Assembly: GCF_002407205.1 (NCBI RefSeq)
Contig: NZ_CP023548.1
Coordinates: 2,876,501-2,940,500 of the forward strand
DNA: 64,000 nt
Direction of reading: 5' to 3'
Source: Rhodobacter sp. CZR27
Lineage (GTDB): Bacteria; Pseudomonadota; Alphaproteobacteria; Rhodobacterales; Rhodobacteraceae
Each line of letters starts with the position of its first letter. The first letter of the stretch is position 1. Positions 1 through 8,103 of this stretch are shown here, in pieces. The translations under genes were made by a program, and so were the position numbers. Under the pieces are notes generated by a model. The model made no database searches, had not been told where the DNA came from, and worked only from the letters and a program-made list of their open reading frames with translations.

Positions 1-226
1 CGACACGATCTTCGGCCTTGCCTCCTACTTCTATGCCCGCGACATCGGCCGCATCACCCGCGTGCAGGAGGCGCTGGAATACGGCATCGTGGGCGTGAAC
101 ACCGGGATCATCTCGACCGAGGTGGCGCCCTTCGGCGGGGTGAAGCAATCCGGCCTCGGCCGCGAGGGCAGCCACCACGGGATCGAGGATTACCTCGAGA
201 TGAAATACGTCTGCCTCTCGATCTGA
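1..226 (+). CDS. aldehyde dehydrogenase, probably succinate-semialdehyde dehydrogenase (3' end only)
   Basis: Only the last 74 codons lie in the window, in frame from base 2 to the TGA at 224-226. The tail contains GVNTG and a [14 protein letters not shown] block, the C-terminal signature of NAD(P)-dependent aldehyde dehydrogenases. The ending ([17 protein letters not shown]) is of the type seen in succinate-semialdehyde dehydrogenases, which oxidise succinate semialdehyde to succinate in GABA breakdown. The catalytic Cys and Glu are upstream of the window, so substrate assignment within the family is an inference. A strong terminator follows 20 bases downstream. Confidence 0.8.
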   Translation, partial: DTIFGLASYFYARDIGRITRVQEALEYGIVGVNTGIISTEVAPFGGVKQSGLGREGSHHGIEDYLEMKYVCLSI

Positions 227-245
227 GGCAGCCGCCGCCCCCTGC

Positions 246-276
246 CCGCCCGGAGGCTCTCCGGGCGGTTTCGTTT
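246..276 (+). terminator. rho-independent terminator after the aldehyde dehydrogenase
   Basis: A perfect 9-bp stem (246-254 with 260-268) closes a 5-base loop and is followed by TTTCGTTT. It ends transcription of the aldehyde dehydrogenase just before the next gene. Confidence 0.8.
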
Positions 277-287
277 CAAATCGCCGA

Positions 288-1568
288 GTGTTCATGCTTT
301 TCGAGATTCTCATCGTCCTCGCCCTGATCGCCCTGAACGGGGTGCTGGCGATGTCGGAACTGGCCATCGTCTCGGCGCGTCCGGCGCGGCTCAAACCGAT
401 GGCCGAGGCCGGGCGCAAGGGCGCCGCCATCGCGCTGAAGCTGGCCGAGGATCCGGGCCGCTTCCTGTCCACGGTGCAGATCGGCATCACCCTCGTCGGC
501 GTCCTGTCGGGCGCCTTCTCGGGCGCGACGCTGGGCGCCCGGCTCGCCGACTTCCTCAGCCGGCAGGGGCTGGAGCCCGGGCTGGCCAACACGCTCGGCG
601 TGGGCAGCGTGGTGGTGGTGCTGACCTACCTCTCGCTGATCGTGGGAGAACTGGTGCCCAAGCAGCTTGCCCTGCGCAATGCCGAGGGCATCGCGGCGGG
701 CATGGCGCCCTCGATGCGGCTGCTGTCGATCGTCGCGGCGCCGGTCGTCTGGTTCCTCGACCGCTCGGGCAAGCTTCTGCTGGCGCTGCTGGGCCAGTCC
801 GGGGAAAGCAAGTCCCGCGTCACCGACGAGGAGGTGCGCACCCTGCTGACCGAGGCGCATCAGGAAGGCGTGATCGAGGCGGAAGAGCGCGCGATGCTCT
901 CGGGCGTCATGCGGCTTGCCGACCGCACGGCACGCGCCCTGATGACCCCGCGGCGCGACGTCGAGATGCTGGACATCGAGACCGAGCCGTCCGAGATGCT
1001 GGCGGCGATCTGCCGGGTGTCGCGCGCGCGGATCCCGGTGCGCCGGCGGGCCACCGACGAGGTGCTGGGCGTGCTCTACCTGACCGACGCCTTCGCGGCG
1101 GTGGCGCGGGGCGAGCCGGTCGACCTGAAAAGCCTCGTGCGCGAGGTGCCGGTGGTCTCGGACATGGCGAACGCGCTCGACGTGGTCGAGATGCTGCGCG
1201 CCCCGCAGAACCACCTCGTTCTGGTCTATGACGAATACGGCCATTTCGAGGGCATCATCAGCCGCGGCGACATCCTCGAGGCGGTGGCCGGCACCTTCCG
1301 CGAGAGCGTCGAGGACGAGCCCGCCGTGGCCGAGCGCGCCGACGGATCGCTGCTTGTCGCGGGCTGGATGCCGGTGGACGAGTTCTGCGAGCGGCTGTCG
1401 ATCCCGCGCGCGCTGGCGGGCGATTACGAGACGGTGGCGGGCCTCGTGCTGAACCAACTGCGCGCCCTGCCGCAACTGGGCGACCACGTGACGGCCGCCG
1501 GCTGGCGGATCGAGGTGGTCGACATGGACAGCCGCCGCATCGACAAGGTGCTGGTCAGCCGGCTGTGA
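288..1568 (+). CDS. hemolysin C / CNNM-family membrane transporter (DUF21-CBS-CorC)
   Basis: The protein of about 426 aa has the standard CNNM/CorC layout. A hydrophobic DUF21 domain with several membrane segments fills roughly residues 1-150. A CBS pair follows (about 205-325, including LMTPRRDV and HLVLVYDEYG), then a C-terminal CorC/HlyC domain (about 345-426) with the GDYETVAGL motif. Family members sit in the inner membrane and are linked to Mg2+/Co2+ efflux; 'hemolysin' is a historical label. The start could be GTG 288 or ATG 294, since no strong Shine-Dalgarno separates them. It ends just before a sigma-factor gene on the same strand, but nothing shows a functional link. Confidence 0.85.
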   Translation: MFMLFEILIVLALIALNGVLAMSELAIVSARPARLKPMAEAGRKGAAIALKLAEDPGRFLSTVQIGITLVGVLSGAFSGATLGARLADFLSRQGLEPGLANTLGVGSVVVVLTYLSLIVGELVPKQLALRNAEGIAAGMAPSMRLLSIVAAPVVWFLDRSGKLLLALLGQSGESKSRVTDEEVRTLLTEAHQEGVIEAEERAMLSGVMRLADRTARALMTPRRDVEMLDIETEPSEMLAAICRVSRARIPVRRRATDEVLGVLYLTDAFAAVARGEPVDLKSLVREVPVVSDMANALDVVEMLRAPQNHLVLVYDEYGHFEGIISRGDILEAVAGTFRESVEDEPAVAERADGSLLVAGWMPVDEFCERLSIPRALAGDYETVAGLVLNQLRALPQLGDHVTAAGWRIEVVDMDSRRIDKVLVSRL

Positions 1569-1615
1569 CCGGCGGCGGCTTGCGAGAAGCGGGGGCAGGC
1601 GCCTATCCTTCTGCG

Positions 1616-2155
1616 ATGGACACATCCGACGACTCCCTTGCGCGGGGGGCGGCGGCGGGCGACCGGGACGCTTTCGCCGCCCTGATCGAGCGGCACTATG
1701 ACCGCATCTTCCGGCTGGCTTGGCGCATGACCGGCAGCCGGACCGAAGCCGAGGATCTGGCGCAGGACATCTGCGCGGCGCTGCCGGCGAAGCTGCGCGG
1801 CTGGCGGGGCGATGCCCTGTTCACGACCTGGCTCTACCGCGTGGTGGTGAACGCGGCGCACGACCTGCGCCGCCGGCAGTCCGTGCGGAACCGGGCCGCC
1901 CTCGGCTGGGGCGACTGGGAACTGGCGCGGCAGGACGAGGTTCAGGAGGCCCGCGCCGCACAGGAATGGCTGGTCGCCGCCATGACCGCGCTGCCGGTCG
2001 AGTTGCGGGACACGGTGGCGCTTGTGCTGGGCGAGGAGATGACACAGGCCGAGGCGGCGGCCGTGCTCGGTCTGGCCGAGGGCACCGTCGCATGGCGCAT
2101 GTCCGAGGTGAGGAAGCGGCTGAAGGCCGTGGCCCGGAAGGAGGCCCGCACATGA
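1616..2155 (+). CDS. ECF-type RNA polymerase sigma factor
   Basis: This 179-aa protein has sigma-70 region 2 (about residues 20-90, including RLAWRMTGSRTEAEDLAQD) and region 4 (about 120-170, including EAAAVLGLAEGTVAWRMSEVRKRL), and no region 1 or 3, which is the layout of group IV sigma factors. I chose the ATG at 1616 because an upstream in-frame start would add 17 low-complexity residues. Its stop overlaps the next start by 4 bases (ATGA), so it is translationally coupled to a membrane-anchored VWA protein. No classical anti-sigma gene is adjacent. Its target promoters are unknown. Confidence 0.85.
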   Translation: MDTSDDSLARGAAAGDRDAFAALIERHYDRIFRLAWRMTGSRTEAEDLAQDICAALPAKLRGWRGDALFTTWLYRVVVNAAHDLRRRQSVRNRAALGWGDWELARQDEVQEARAAQEWLVAAMTALPVELRDTVALVLGEEMTQAEAAAVLGLAEGTVAWRMSEVRKRLKAVARKEART

Positions 2156-4059
2156 GCGACGAACTCGAACGGCTGCGCCGGGCGCTGGCCGGGGATGCGG
2201 TCCCCGAGCCGGATGCCGCGGCGAAGGCGCGGGCGCTCGCGCTGGCGATGGAAAATTTCGACCGCTCCCAAGGACGGGCGGGCCGGACGCGTCAGGGGAA
2301 GGACCGCCCGCGACGGGCGGGTGCCCTGAACGGAGTGCGTGGCATGTCGAGTCTGATTTCCTCCCGGTTCCTGCTGGCGACGACGGGATCGCTGGCGGCG
2401 CTTTGCGTCGCGCTGGTGGTGGTGCTTCCCTCGGCCCGTGACGAGGCGCCGGGCCTTCCGCGGCCCGCCGTGGCCCCCACGTTAAAGACTGTCCCGGATG
2501 CGGCGGCCCCCGAAGCGGTCGCCCCCCGGATGGAAGCCGTGCCCGGCAAGGCGGTGGATCGGGCCGGCGATGCTGCCCCCGCGCCGCAACCGGTGCCGAT
2601 GGCGGATGCCGCCGTCGACGAGGCGGTGACCCACGCGATTGCGCCGCCGCCCTCGACCGAAGCCTTCGCGAACGCGCCGCAGGGCCGGCTGCACGTGACG
2701 GCGGAAGAGCCGGTCTCCACCTTCTCGATCGACGTCGACACGGCAAGCTATGCCATCGTCCGCTCCAGCCTCGAGGCGGGCCGGCTTCCGCCGCCGGATG
2801 CGGTGCGGATCGAGGAGATGATCAACTACTTCCCCTACGCCTACCCCGCTCCGGAACCGGGAGCGCCGCCGTTCCGCACCACCGTCACGGTGACGCCCAC
2901 GCCCTGGAACCCGGGCACGCGGCTCGTCCATATCGGGCTGCAGGGCCGCCAGCCCGAGGCCGGGGCGCGGCCGCCGCTGAACCTGGTGTTCCTGATCGAC
3001 ACCTCGGGGTCGATGCAGCACCCGGCCAAGCTGCCCCTGCTGAAGCAGTCCTTCGGGCTGATGCTGGGCCGGCTGAGTCCCGCGGATCAGGTGGCCATCG
3101 TCACCTATGCCGGATCGGCCGGCGAGGTGCTGGCGCCGACGCCGGCCGATCAGCGGCAGACGATCCTCGATGCGCTTGACCGGCTCGACGCCGGCGGGTC
3201 CACGGCGGGCGAGGAAGGGCTGCGTCTCGCCTACCGCACCGCCGCCGGCATGTCCGGCGCGGGCGAGATATCGCGCGTGATCCTGGCCACCGACGGCGAC
3301 TTCAACGTCGGCATCGCCGATCCCGAGGACCTGAAGACCCTGATCGCGGAGGAGCGCGACAGCGGCATCTATCTTTCGGTGCTGGGCTTCGGCCGCGGCA
3401 ACCTTGACGACGCGACGATGCAGGCGCTGGCGCAGAACGGCAACGGCCAGGCGGCCTATATCGACCGGCTGGGCGAGGCGCAGAAGGTGCTGGTCGACCA
3501 GCTGGGCGGCGCGCTGTTCCCGATCGCCAACGACGTGAAGCTGCAGGTGGAATGGAACCCGGCCACGGTGGCGGAATACCGTCTGATCGGCTACGAGACG
3601 CGGGCGCTCGCCCGCGAGGACTTCGCCGATGACCGTGTCGACGCGGGAGAGATCGGCGCCGGCCACTCGGTCACCGCGCTCTACGAGATCACGCCCGCCG
3701 ACAGCCCGGCCCGGCTGACCGACCCGCTGCGCTATGGCGAGGAGGCCGCCCCGGCCGACCGCTGGGCCGGCGAACTCGGCTTCCTGAAACTGCGCTACAA
3801 GGCACCGGGAGAGACGGACTCGGCCCTGATCGAGACGCCGATCCCCGCCACGCTGTCCGAACCGTCCGACGACGTGCGCTTCGCCGCCGCCATCGCGGGC
3901 TTCGGCCAGCTTCTGCGCGGCCCGGACCGGCTGGGGGACTGGGGCTGGCCCGAGGCCATCGCGCTTGCCGAGGGGGCTCGCGGGGTCGATCCCTTCGGCT
4001 ACCGGATCGAGGCGGTGAACCTGATGCGCCTTGCCGAAAGCCTGTCACGGGCGGAGTGA
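2152..4059 (+). CDS. membrane-anchored von Willebrand factor type A protein (YfbK-like), coupled to the sigma factor
   Basis: A 635-aa protein. Residues 1-63 are a polar, probably cytoplasmic segment; one membrane helix follows at about 67-88, then a long Ala/Pro-rich linker. Next come a VWF N-terminal region (FSIDVDTASYA, about 188) and a VWA domain from about 275 with an intact MIDAS motif (DTSGS) and ATDGD. The C-terminal part matches the DUF3520 type. Homologues are YfbK-like, and many alphaproteobacterial relatives sit beside an ECF sigma factor. The start at 2152 overlaps the sigma-factor stop. By position, the short N-terminal cytoplasmic tail could act as an anti-sigma segment, but I see no ZAS or other known anti-sigma motif. 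Confidence 0.85.
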   Translation: MSDELERLRRALAGDAVPEPDAAAKARALALAMENFDRSQGRAGRTRQGKDRPRRAGALNGVRGMSSLISSRFLLATTGSLAALCVALVVVLPSARDEAPGLPRPAVAPTLKTVPDAAAPEAVAPRMEAVPGKAVDRAGDAAPAPQPVPMADAAVDEAVTHAIAPPPSTEAFANAPQGRLHVTAEEPVSTFSIDVDTASYAIVRSSLEAGRLPPPDAVRIEEMINYFPYAYPAPEPGAPPFRTTVTVTPTPWNPGTRLVHIGLQGRQPEAGARPPLNLVFLIDTSGSMQHPAKLPLLKQSFGLMLGRLSPADQVAIVTYAGSAGEVLAPTPADQRQTILDALDRLDAGGSTAGEEGLRLAYRTAAGMSGAGEISRVILATDGDFNVGIADPEDLKTLIAEERDSGIYLSVLGFGRGNLDDATMQALAQNGNGQAAYIDRLGEAQKVLVDQLGGALFPIANDVKLQVEWNPATVAEYRLIGYETRALAREDFADDRVDAGEIGAGHSVTALYEITPADSPARLTDPLRYGEEAAPADRWAGELGFLKLRYKAPGETDSALIETPIPATLSEPSDDVRFAAAIAGFGQLLRGPDRLGDWGWPEAIALAEGARGVDPFGYRIEAVNLMRLAESLSRAE

Positions 4060-4086
4060 CGCCAGTCCCGCACTGTGCCTGCAACG

Positions 4087-4111
4087 GAAAAGGCGCGCCT
4101 TGCGGCGCGCC
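4087..4111 (-). terminator. terminator of the small heat-shock protein gene
   Basis: A 7-bp GC stem (GGCGCGC at 4092-4098 pairing with 4105-4111) is followed, reading the minus strand, by TTTTCC. It lies 24 bases past the hsp20 stop. Confidence 0.7.
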
Positions 4112-4134
4112 CACGGTGCGATCGAAGGATCGCG

Positions 4135-4611
4135 TCAGGCCTCGACCGGCTCCTTCGCAGCCTCGATCGCCTTCGCCGCCACATCGCCGCCGCGCGCGAT
4201 CTCGATCCGGCGCGGCTTCAGCGCCTCGGGCGTCTCGCGGACGAGGTCGATGTGCAGCATCCCGTGTTCCTGGCTCGCGCCCGTCACGCGGACATGGTCC
4301 GCAAGGGCGAAGCGGCGCTCGAAGGCACGGGTGGCGATGCCACGGTGCAGGTAGGTCCGCCCGCTGTCATCGGCCGCCTTGCGGGCGCCGACATGCAGCG
4401 TGCCTTCCTTCACCTCGACGGCCAGTTCCTCGGGCGTGAAGCCCGCGACGGCGATCGAGATGCGATAGGAATTCTCGGCAGTCTTCTCGATGTTGTAGGG
4501 CGGATAGGTCGGCTGGGCGACCTCGTTGGTCAGCACGCGGTCCATCAGGTCGGCGATGCGGTCGAACCCGACGGTGGCGCGATAGAGCGGCGAGAAATCG
4601 TAGGTGCGCAT
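4135..4611 (-). CDS. Hsp20-family small heat-shock protein
   Basis: A 158-aa protein with the alpha-crystallin domain at about residues 40-140 (YRISIAVAGFTPEELAVEV, then HRGIATRAFERRFALADHV), the typical length for bacterial class A small heat-shock proteins. It is an ATP-independent chaperone that holds unfolding proteins in the cytoplasm. I chose the ATG at 4611 (MRTYDFSPLYRATVGFD), because GGAGG lies 6 bases upstream of it; the ATG at 4617 abuts that Shine-Dalgarno directly. Upstream are a sigma32-like promoter and a leader with a ROSE-like motif, so heat control at both transcription and translation is likely. Confidence 0.9.
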   Translation of the reverse strand: MRTYDFSPLYRATVGFDRIADLMDRVLTNEVAQPTYPPYNIEKTAENSYRISIAVAGFTPEELAVEVKEGTLHVGARKAADDSGRTYLHRGIATRAFERRFALADHVRVTGASQEHGMLHIDLVRETPEALKPRRIEIARGGDVAAKAIEAAKEPVEA

Positions 4612-4697
4612 GGTCATCCTCCACGAAGCGATGTCGTTCCGGCCCTCCCGGATGGGACGGGCCTTGCGTCTCTCCGGGCCCGTCATGGCGCCCGGCA
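4612..4697 (-). promoter_or_regulatory. candidate ROSE-like RNA thermometer in the hsp20 leader
   Basis: The predicted leader is about 85 nt. Just before the start codon, reading the minus strand, it has TCGCT, then TTCGT-GGAGG-ATG: a U(U/C)GCU box a few bases from the Shine-Dalgarno. In ROSE elements, which precede many alphaproteobacterial small heat-shock genes, such a box pairs with the ribosome-binding site at low temperature. The motif and spacing are seen; the fold is inferred. Confidence 0.45.
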
Positions 4698-4703
4698 ACG
4701 GGA

Positions 4704-4732
4704 ATCTGGGAGGCGCCCCGCGGCCTTTCAAG
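4704..4732 (-). promoter_or_regulatory. sigma32 (RpoH)-type heat-shock promoter for hsp20
   Basis: The minus strand reads CTTGAAA (4732-4726), 15 bases, then CCCAGAT (4710-4704). This closely matches the RpoH consensus CTTGAAA-N(11-15)-CCCATNT and sits at the expected distance upstream of a small heat-shock gene. Confidence 0.65.
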
Positions 4733-4737
4733 AGGGG

Positions 4738-5550
4738 TCAGCGCTGCTCCGGCCGCAGGAATTTCGCCCCGCCGGCGTGGCCGCCCGAGATCGTCCGCAC
4801 CTGGGGTTGAACCCGCCGGATCAGACCGTCGCCGCTGTCGAGATCGTCCAGCACGTCCTGAAGCGGCTCCTCGATGTCGATCCCGAGCGCCACCGGCGTG
4901 CCGTTGATCTCGGCCTTGGCCGACACGACCGAGACCACCCGCGGCTCGCCGTCGCGCATCGTGAAGACCGGCGCGCCGGACGAGCCGAAATCGACCGAGC
5001 AGGATAGCACCAGGGCCCCCGGCATCTGGCCGAGCACGCTGCAGATCTCCTGCAGCGAAGGCACCTCGGCCCGGCCCTGGGCATAGGAGACGACGCCGAC
5101 CTGATCCCCGCTCAAGGGCGGGCGGTCGACGGCGAAGGGCACGACCGAGGGCAGACGGATCGGCTGGTCAAGCTCCAGCACCGCAAGATCGAAGCCCACG
5201 CGATCCACCGGCTTCTCGCCAGAATAGACGTAGTCGGGGTGGACGATCGCCCGGCGGACATGGCGATAGGCCGCGGCCCTGCCGTTGCGCCAGCCGGCGA
5301 GGAACTCGACGGTGGAGGCATCGATCCGCGCGCCGCTGTCCTTCTCGAACAGGCAATGTGCCGCGGTCAGGACCAGATCCGGGCGGATCAGCGCGCCGGT
5401 GCAGAAGCCGAGATCGCCCAGCCTGAGCTTGCCGACCGCGTTCCATCCCCGACTGTCGTCCCCGGTCTCGAGGCTGCGCAGACCGGCATCCTCGGCTGTC
5501 GCGGGAAGTGCCAGCGTGGCGGCCAGCATCAGGATCGCAATCAGGCGCAT
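4738..5550 (-). CDS. secreted trypsin-like serine protease
   Basis: A 270-aa protein with an N-terminal signal peptide (about residues 1-19, ending ATA). The S1 fold has a complete triad: His65 in TAAHC, Asp121 in GFDLAVLEL and Ser191 in DFGSSGAP. It should act in the periplasm or outside the cell. The Ser motif reads GSSG rather than the classic GDSG, a common variant in bacterial V8/glutamyl-endopeptidase-like members. The substrate is unknown. It lies between glcF and hsp20 on the same strand but has its own leader and no functional tie to either. Confidence 0.85.
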   Translation of the reverse strand: MRLIAILMLAATLALPATAEDAGLRSLETGDDSRGWNAVGKLRLGDLGFCTGALIRPDLVLTAAHCLFEKDSGARIDASTVEFLAGWRNGRAAAYRHVRRAIVHPDYVYSGEKPVDRVGFDLAVLELDQPIRLPSVVPFAVDRPPLSGDQVGVVSYAQGRAEVPSLQEICSVLGQMPGALVLSCSVDFGSSGAPVFTMRDGEPRVVSVVSAKAEINGTPVALGIDIEEPLQDVLDDLDSGDGLIRRVQPQVRTISGGHAGGAKFLRPEQR

Positions 5551-5601
5551 GTCCGCTCCGGGGCCCAGATCGCTTCGGGCTAGGCCGCGGAAATGGCCAT
5601 T

Positions 5602-6903
5602 TCAAGGCGGATCGTTGCCAAGATCCAGACGTCGCGGTTTCGGCCCGCCGGTGGCCCAGTCGAGCAGTTCGACGGTGTGAACGACCGGGATGCCGGTGCC
5701 CGAGCCGATCTGCATGATGCAGCCGATGTTGCCGGCCGAGATCACGTCAGGCCGGCGCGCCTCGAGCGTCGCGACCTTGCGGGCCTGAAGTTCCGCCGAG
5801 ATCTCGGGGTGCAGCAGGTTGTAGGTCCCGGCCGAGCCACAGCAGAGATGCGGGTCCGCCGGCTCGGTCACCTCAAAACCGGCGCGCTTCAGCAGATCCT
5901 TCGGCGCCTGCCGGATGCGCTGGCCGTGCTGCAGCGAGCAGGCCGAGTGATAGGCGACGCGCAGCCCCTTCGGCGCACCTTCGGGCAGACCGAGACGCTC
6001 CAGCAGCTCCGTCACGTCGAGCGCGAGGGCCGAGACCTCGGCCGCCTCCGCCGCCAGCGGGTCGTTGCGGAAGATGTGGCCGTAGTCCTTGATCGTGGTG
6101 CCGCAGCCGCTGGTGTTGATCACCACCGCGTCGAGGCCGCGCGCCCGCTTCTCGGCGATCCAGGCCCGGATGTTCTTCGCGGCGAGGCCGTGGCTCTGCT
6201 CCGCGCGGCCCATGTGATGGGTCAGCGCCCCGCAGCAGCCCATGCCCTTCGGGATCACCACCTCGCACCCCATCCGCCGCAAGAGGCGGATCGTGGCGTC
6301 GTTGATGTCGGTATCGAGCGCCCGCTGCGCGCAGCCCGTCAGCAGCGCCACCCGCATCCGGCGCGGAGCCGTCGCCTCGAACACCTGCGGCCGGTCGTTC
6401 GGGCTGGCCTTCGGGATGTGGTGTGGCGCGAGCGCGAGCATCGCCTTCAGCCGCGCGTCCGGCATCAGGCGGGCAAAGGGCCGGCCGAGTTGCGCCAGCC
6501 GCAGCGCCAGCCGGAACCGCCCCGGATAGGGCAGAAGCTGCGCCACGGCCCAGCGCATCAGCCGCTCCAGCGGCGGGCGGCGGTAGGTCTTCTCGATGTG
6601 GTCGCGCGCGTGATCGACAAGGTGCATGTAATGCACGCCCGAGGGGCAGGTCGTCATGCAGGCCAGGCAGCCGAGGCAGCGGTCGATGTGCTTCACCGTC
6701 TTCTCGTCGGCGGGGCGCCCGGCCTCCAGCATGTCCTTGATCAGGTAGATCCGGCCGCGCGGGCTGTCGAGTTCGTCGCCCAACACCTGATAGGTCGGGC
6801 AGGTCGCCGTGCAGAAGCCACAATGGACGCAGGCGCGCAGGATCTCGTTGGCGCGCGCGACGCCGGGGTCCTTCAGCTGCTCTTCGGTGAAGTTGGTCTG
6901 CAA
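5602..6903 (-). CDS. glcF: glycolate oxidase iron-sulfur subunit GlcF
   Basis: A 433-aa protein with two 4Fe-4S ferredoxin clusters (Cys25, 28, 31, 35 in CVHCGFCTATCP; Cys76, 79, 82, 86 in CLGCLACMTTCP) and two C-terminal CCG domains (GCCGALTHHMGR and CCGSAGTYN), the standard GlcF architecture. It passes electrons from the flavin subunits to the quinone pool during oxidation of glycolate to glyoxylate at the membrane. It is the last gene of glcD-glcE-glcF, 12 bases after glcE. Confidence 0.93.
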   Translation of the reverse strand: MQTNFTEEQLKDPGVARANEILRACVHCGFCTATCPTYQVLGDELDSPRGRIYLIKDMLEAGRPADEKTVKHIDRCLGCLACMTTCPSGVHYMHLVDHARDHIEKTYRRPPLERLMRWAVAQLLPYPGRFRLALRLAQLGRPFARLMPDARLKAMLALAPHHIPKASPNDRPQVFEATAPRRMRVALLTGCAQRALDTDINDATIRLLRRMGCEVVIPKGMGCCGALTHHMGRAEQSHGLAAKNIRAWIAEKRARGLDAVVINTSGCGTTIKDYGHIFRNDPLAAEAAEVSALALDVTELLERLGLPEGAPKGLRVAYHSACSLQHGQRIRQAPKDLLKRAGFEVTEPADPHLCCGSAGTYNLLHPEISAELQARKVATLEARRPDVISAGNIGCIMQIGSGTGIPVVHTVELLDWATGGPKPRRLDLGNDPP

Positions 6904-6915
6904 GAGGATCTCCGC

Positions 6916-8031
6916 TCAGGCCATCAGGCCCGGATTGAACAGTCCGCGCGGGTCGAACTTCGCGCGCAGGCCCGCGGCGATGCCGGCCAGAGGCAGCAGC
7001 TCGGGCTGGAAGGTCGGGATCTGCGGGAGGGAGGCGCCGCCCCGGACCCGCGTGGCATGGCCGGCGAAGGGCGCGATTCGGGCGCGGAGGTCGGTGCCCG
7101 GCTCCACAAGCGCCCAGATCAGGCCGCCGCCCCAGTCGAAAAGGACTTCGCCACCGGCTCGGGCGGCGATGCCCGGGGCGTCGGAGGGCTTGACCGAAAG
7201 GCGCCAGACGTCGCCCTCGCTGCCGTGGAAGGGGGCCACGTCGCGGATCGCCGGCCACGGACTCTCCACGCGCCCGACCGCGCCGAACTCGGCGAGAAGC
7301 GCGGCGAGGCGTTCCGCGCGGTACTCGACCGAGGCCGCGAAGCCCTCGATCCGCAGGAAGGTCCCCCGCCCCGGCCAGTGTGCCGCGCCCGAGACGTCGA
7401 AGGGCGAGCCCAGCGCCACCGCCATCGCCGCCACCGCCTGCGCCGCCGAGAGACCGGAAAGCGCAAGCGTCGCCTCTGCCTCCGGCACCGGCAGCAGCTT
7501 GAAGGCGACCTCGGTCAGTATCCCGAGCGTGCCGTGGCTGCCCGCCATCAGCTTCACGAGGTCGTAGCCGGTGACGTTCTTCATCACCCGGCCGCCGTTG
7601 CGGATCACCGTGCCCGTGCCGTCCACGAAGCGCACGCCGATCAGGCTGTCGCGGCAGGCGCCGGCCTGAATGCGGCGTGGGCCGGAGGCATTTGCCGCCA
7701 CCACGCCGCCCAGCGTCGAGCGGCCCTCGCGCCCCAGGAGCCCGCGCAGGTCCGGCACTTCGAACGGCAGGCGCTGGCCCTCGCGGCCGAGAACGTCCTC
7801 CACCTCCGCAAGCGCAGTTCCGGCACCGGCGACCAGCGTCAGCGCGCCGGGTTCGTAGAGCCGGATGCCGGAGAGTCCGCCGGTATCGAGCCGCTCGCCC
7901 GCCGTGTAGCCGATGGCGCGCGTGCCGCCTCCGACGATCCTGAGCGGGCCACGCGCTTCGCGCACGAGTTCGGCCAGCTCCTCTTCCGTCGCAGGCTGCA
8001 TCCTGACGCCTTCAACCGAGTCCACCGTCAT
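6916..8031 (-). CDS. glcE: glycolate oxidase FAD-binding subunit GlcE
   Basis: A 371-aa FAD-linked oxidase-like protein containing RSTLGGVVAANASGPRR and GRVMKNVTGYDLVKL, typical of GlcE. It pairs with GlcD and GlcF in the glycolate oxidase complex. The start may be ATG 8031 or ATG 8001 (MQPATEEELAEL), which resembles the usual GlcE N-terminus and has GAAGG a few bases upstream. The gene follows glcD after 72 bases. Confidence 0.92.
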   Translation of the reverse strand: MTVDSVEGVRMQPATEEELAELVREARGPLRIVGGGTRAIGYTAGERLDTGGLSGIRLYEPGALTLVAGAGTALAEVEDVLGREGQRLPFEVPDLRGLLGREGRSTLGGVVAANASGPRRIQAGACRDSLIGVRFVDGTGTVIRNGGRVMKNVTGYDLVKLMAGSHGTLGILTEVAFKLLPVPEAEATLALSGLSAAQAVAAMAVALGSPFDVSGAAHWPGRGTFLRIEGFAASVEYRAERLAALLAEFGAVGRVESPWPAIRDVAPFHGSEGDVWRLSVKPSDAPGIAARAGGEVLFDWGGGLIWALVEPGTDLRARIAPFAGHATRVRGGASLPQIPTFQPELLPLAGIAAGLRAKFDPRGLFNPGLMA

Positions 8032-8103
8032 CGGACGTTCCCCCTGTCCCGAAGATCCTGTCGAAGCCCGTGACCGGACGTCCCGGCGCGCACCCCGCGC
8101 CCT

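Noticed and set aside
5593..8073. Long plus-strand open frame of over 800 codons opposite glcEF
   Set aside because: It is the GC-rich antisense shadow of glcF and glcE. It is full of Arg/His/Gln/Gly with no domain, while the minus-strand products are clear.
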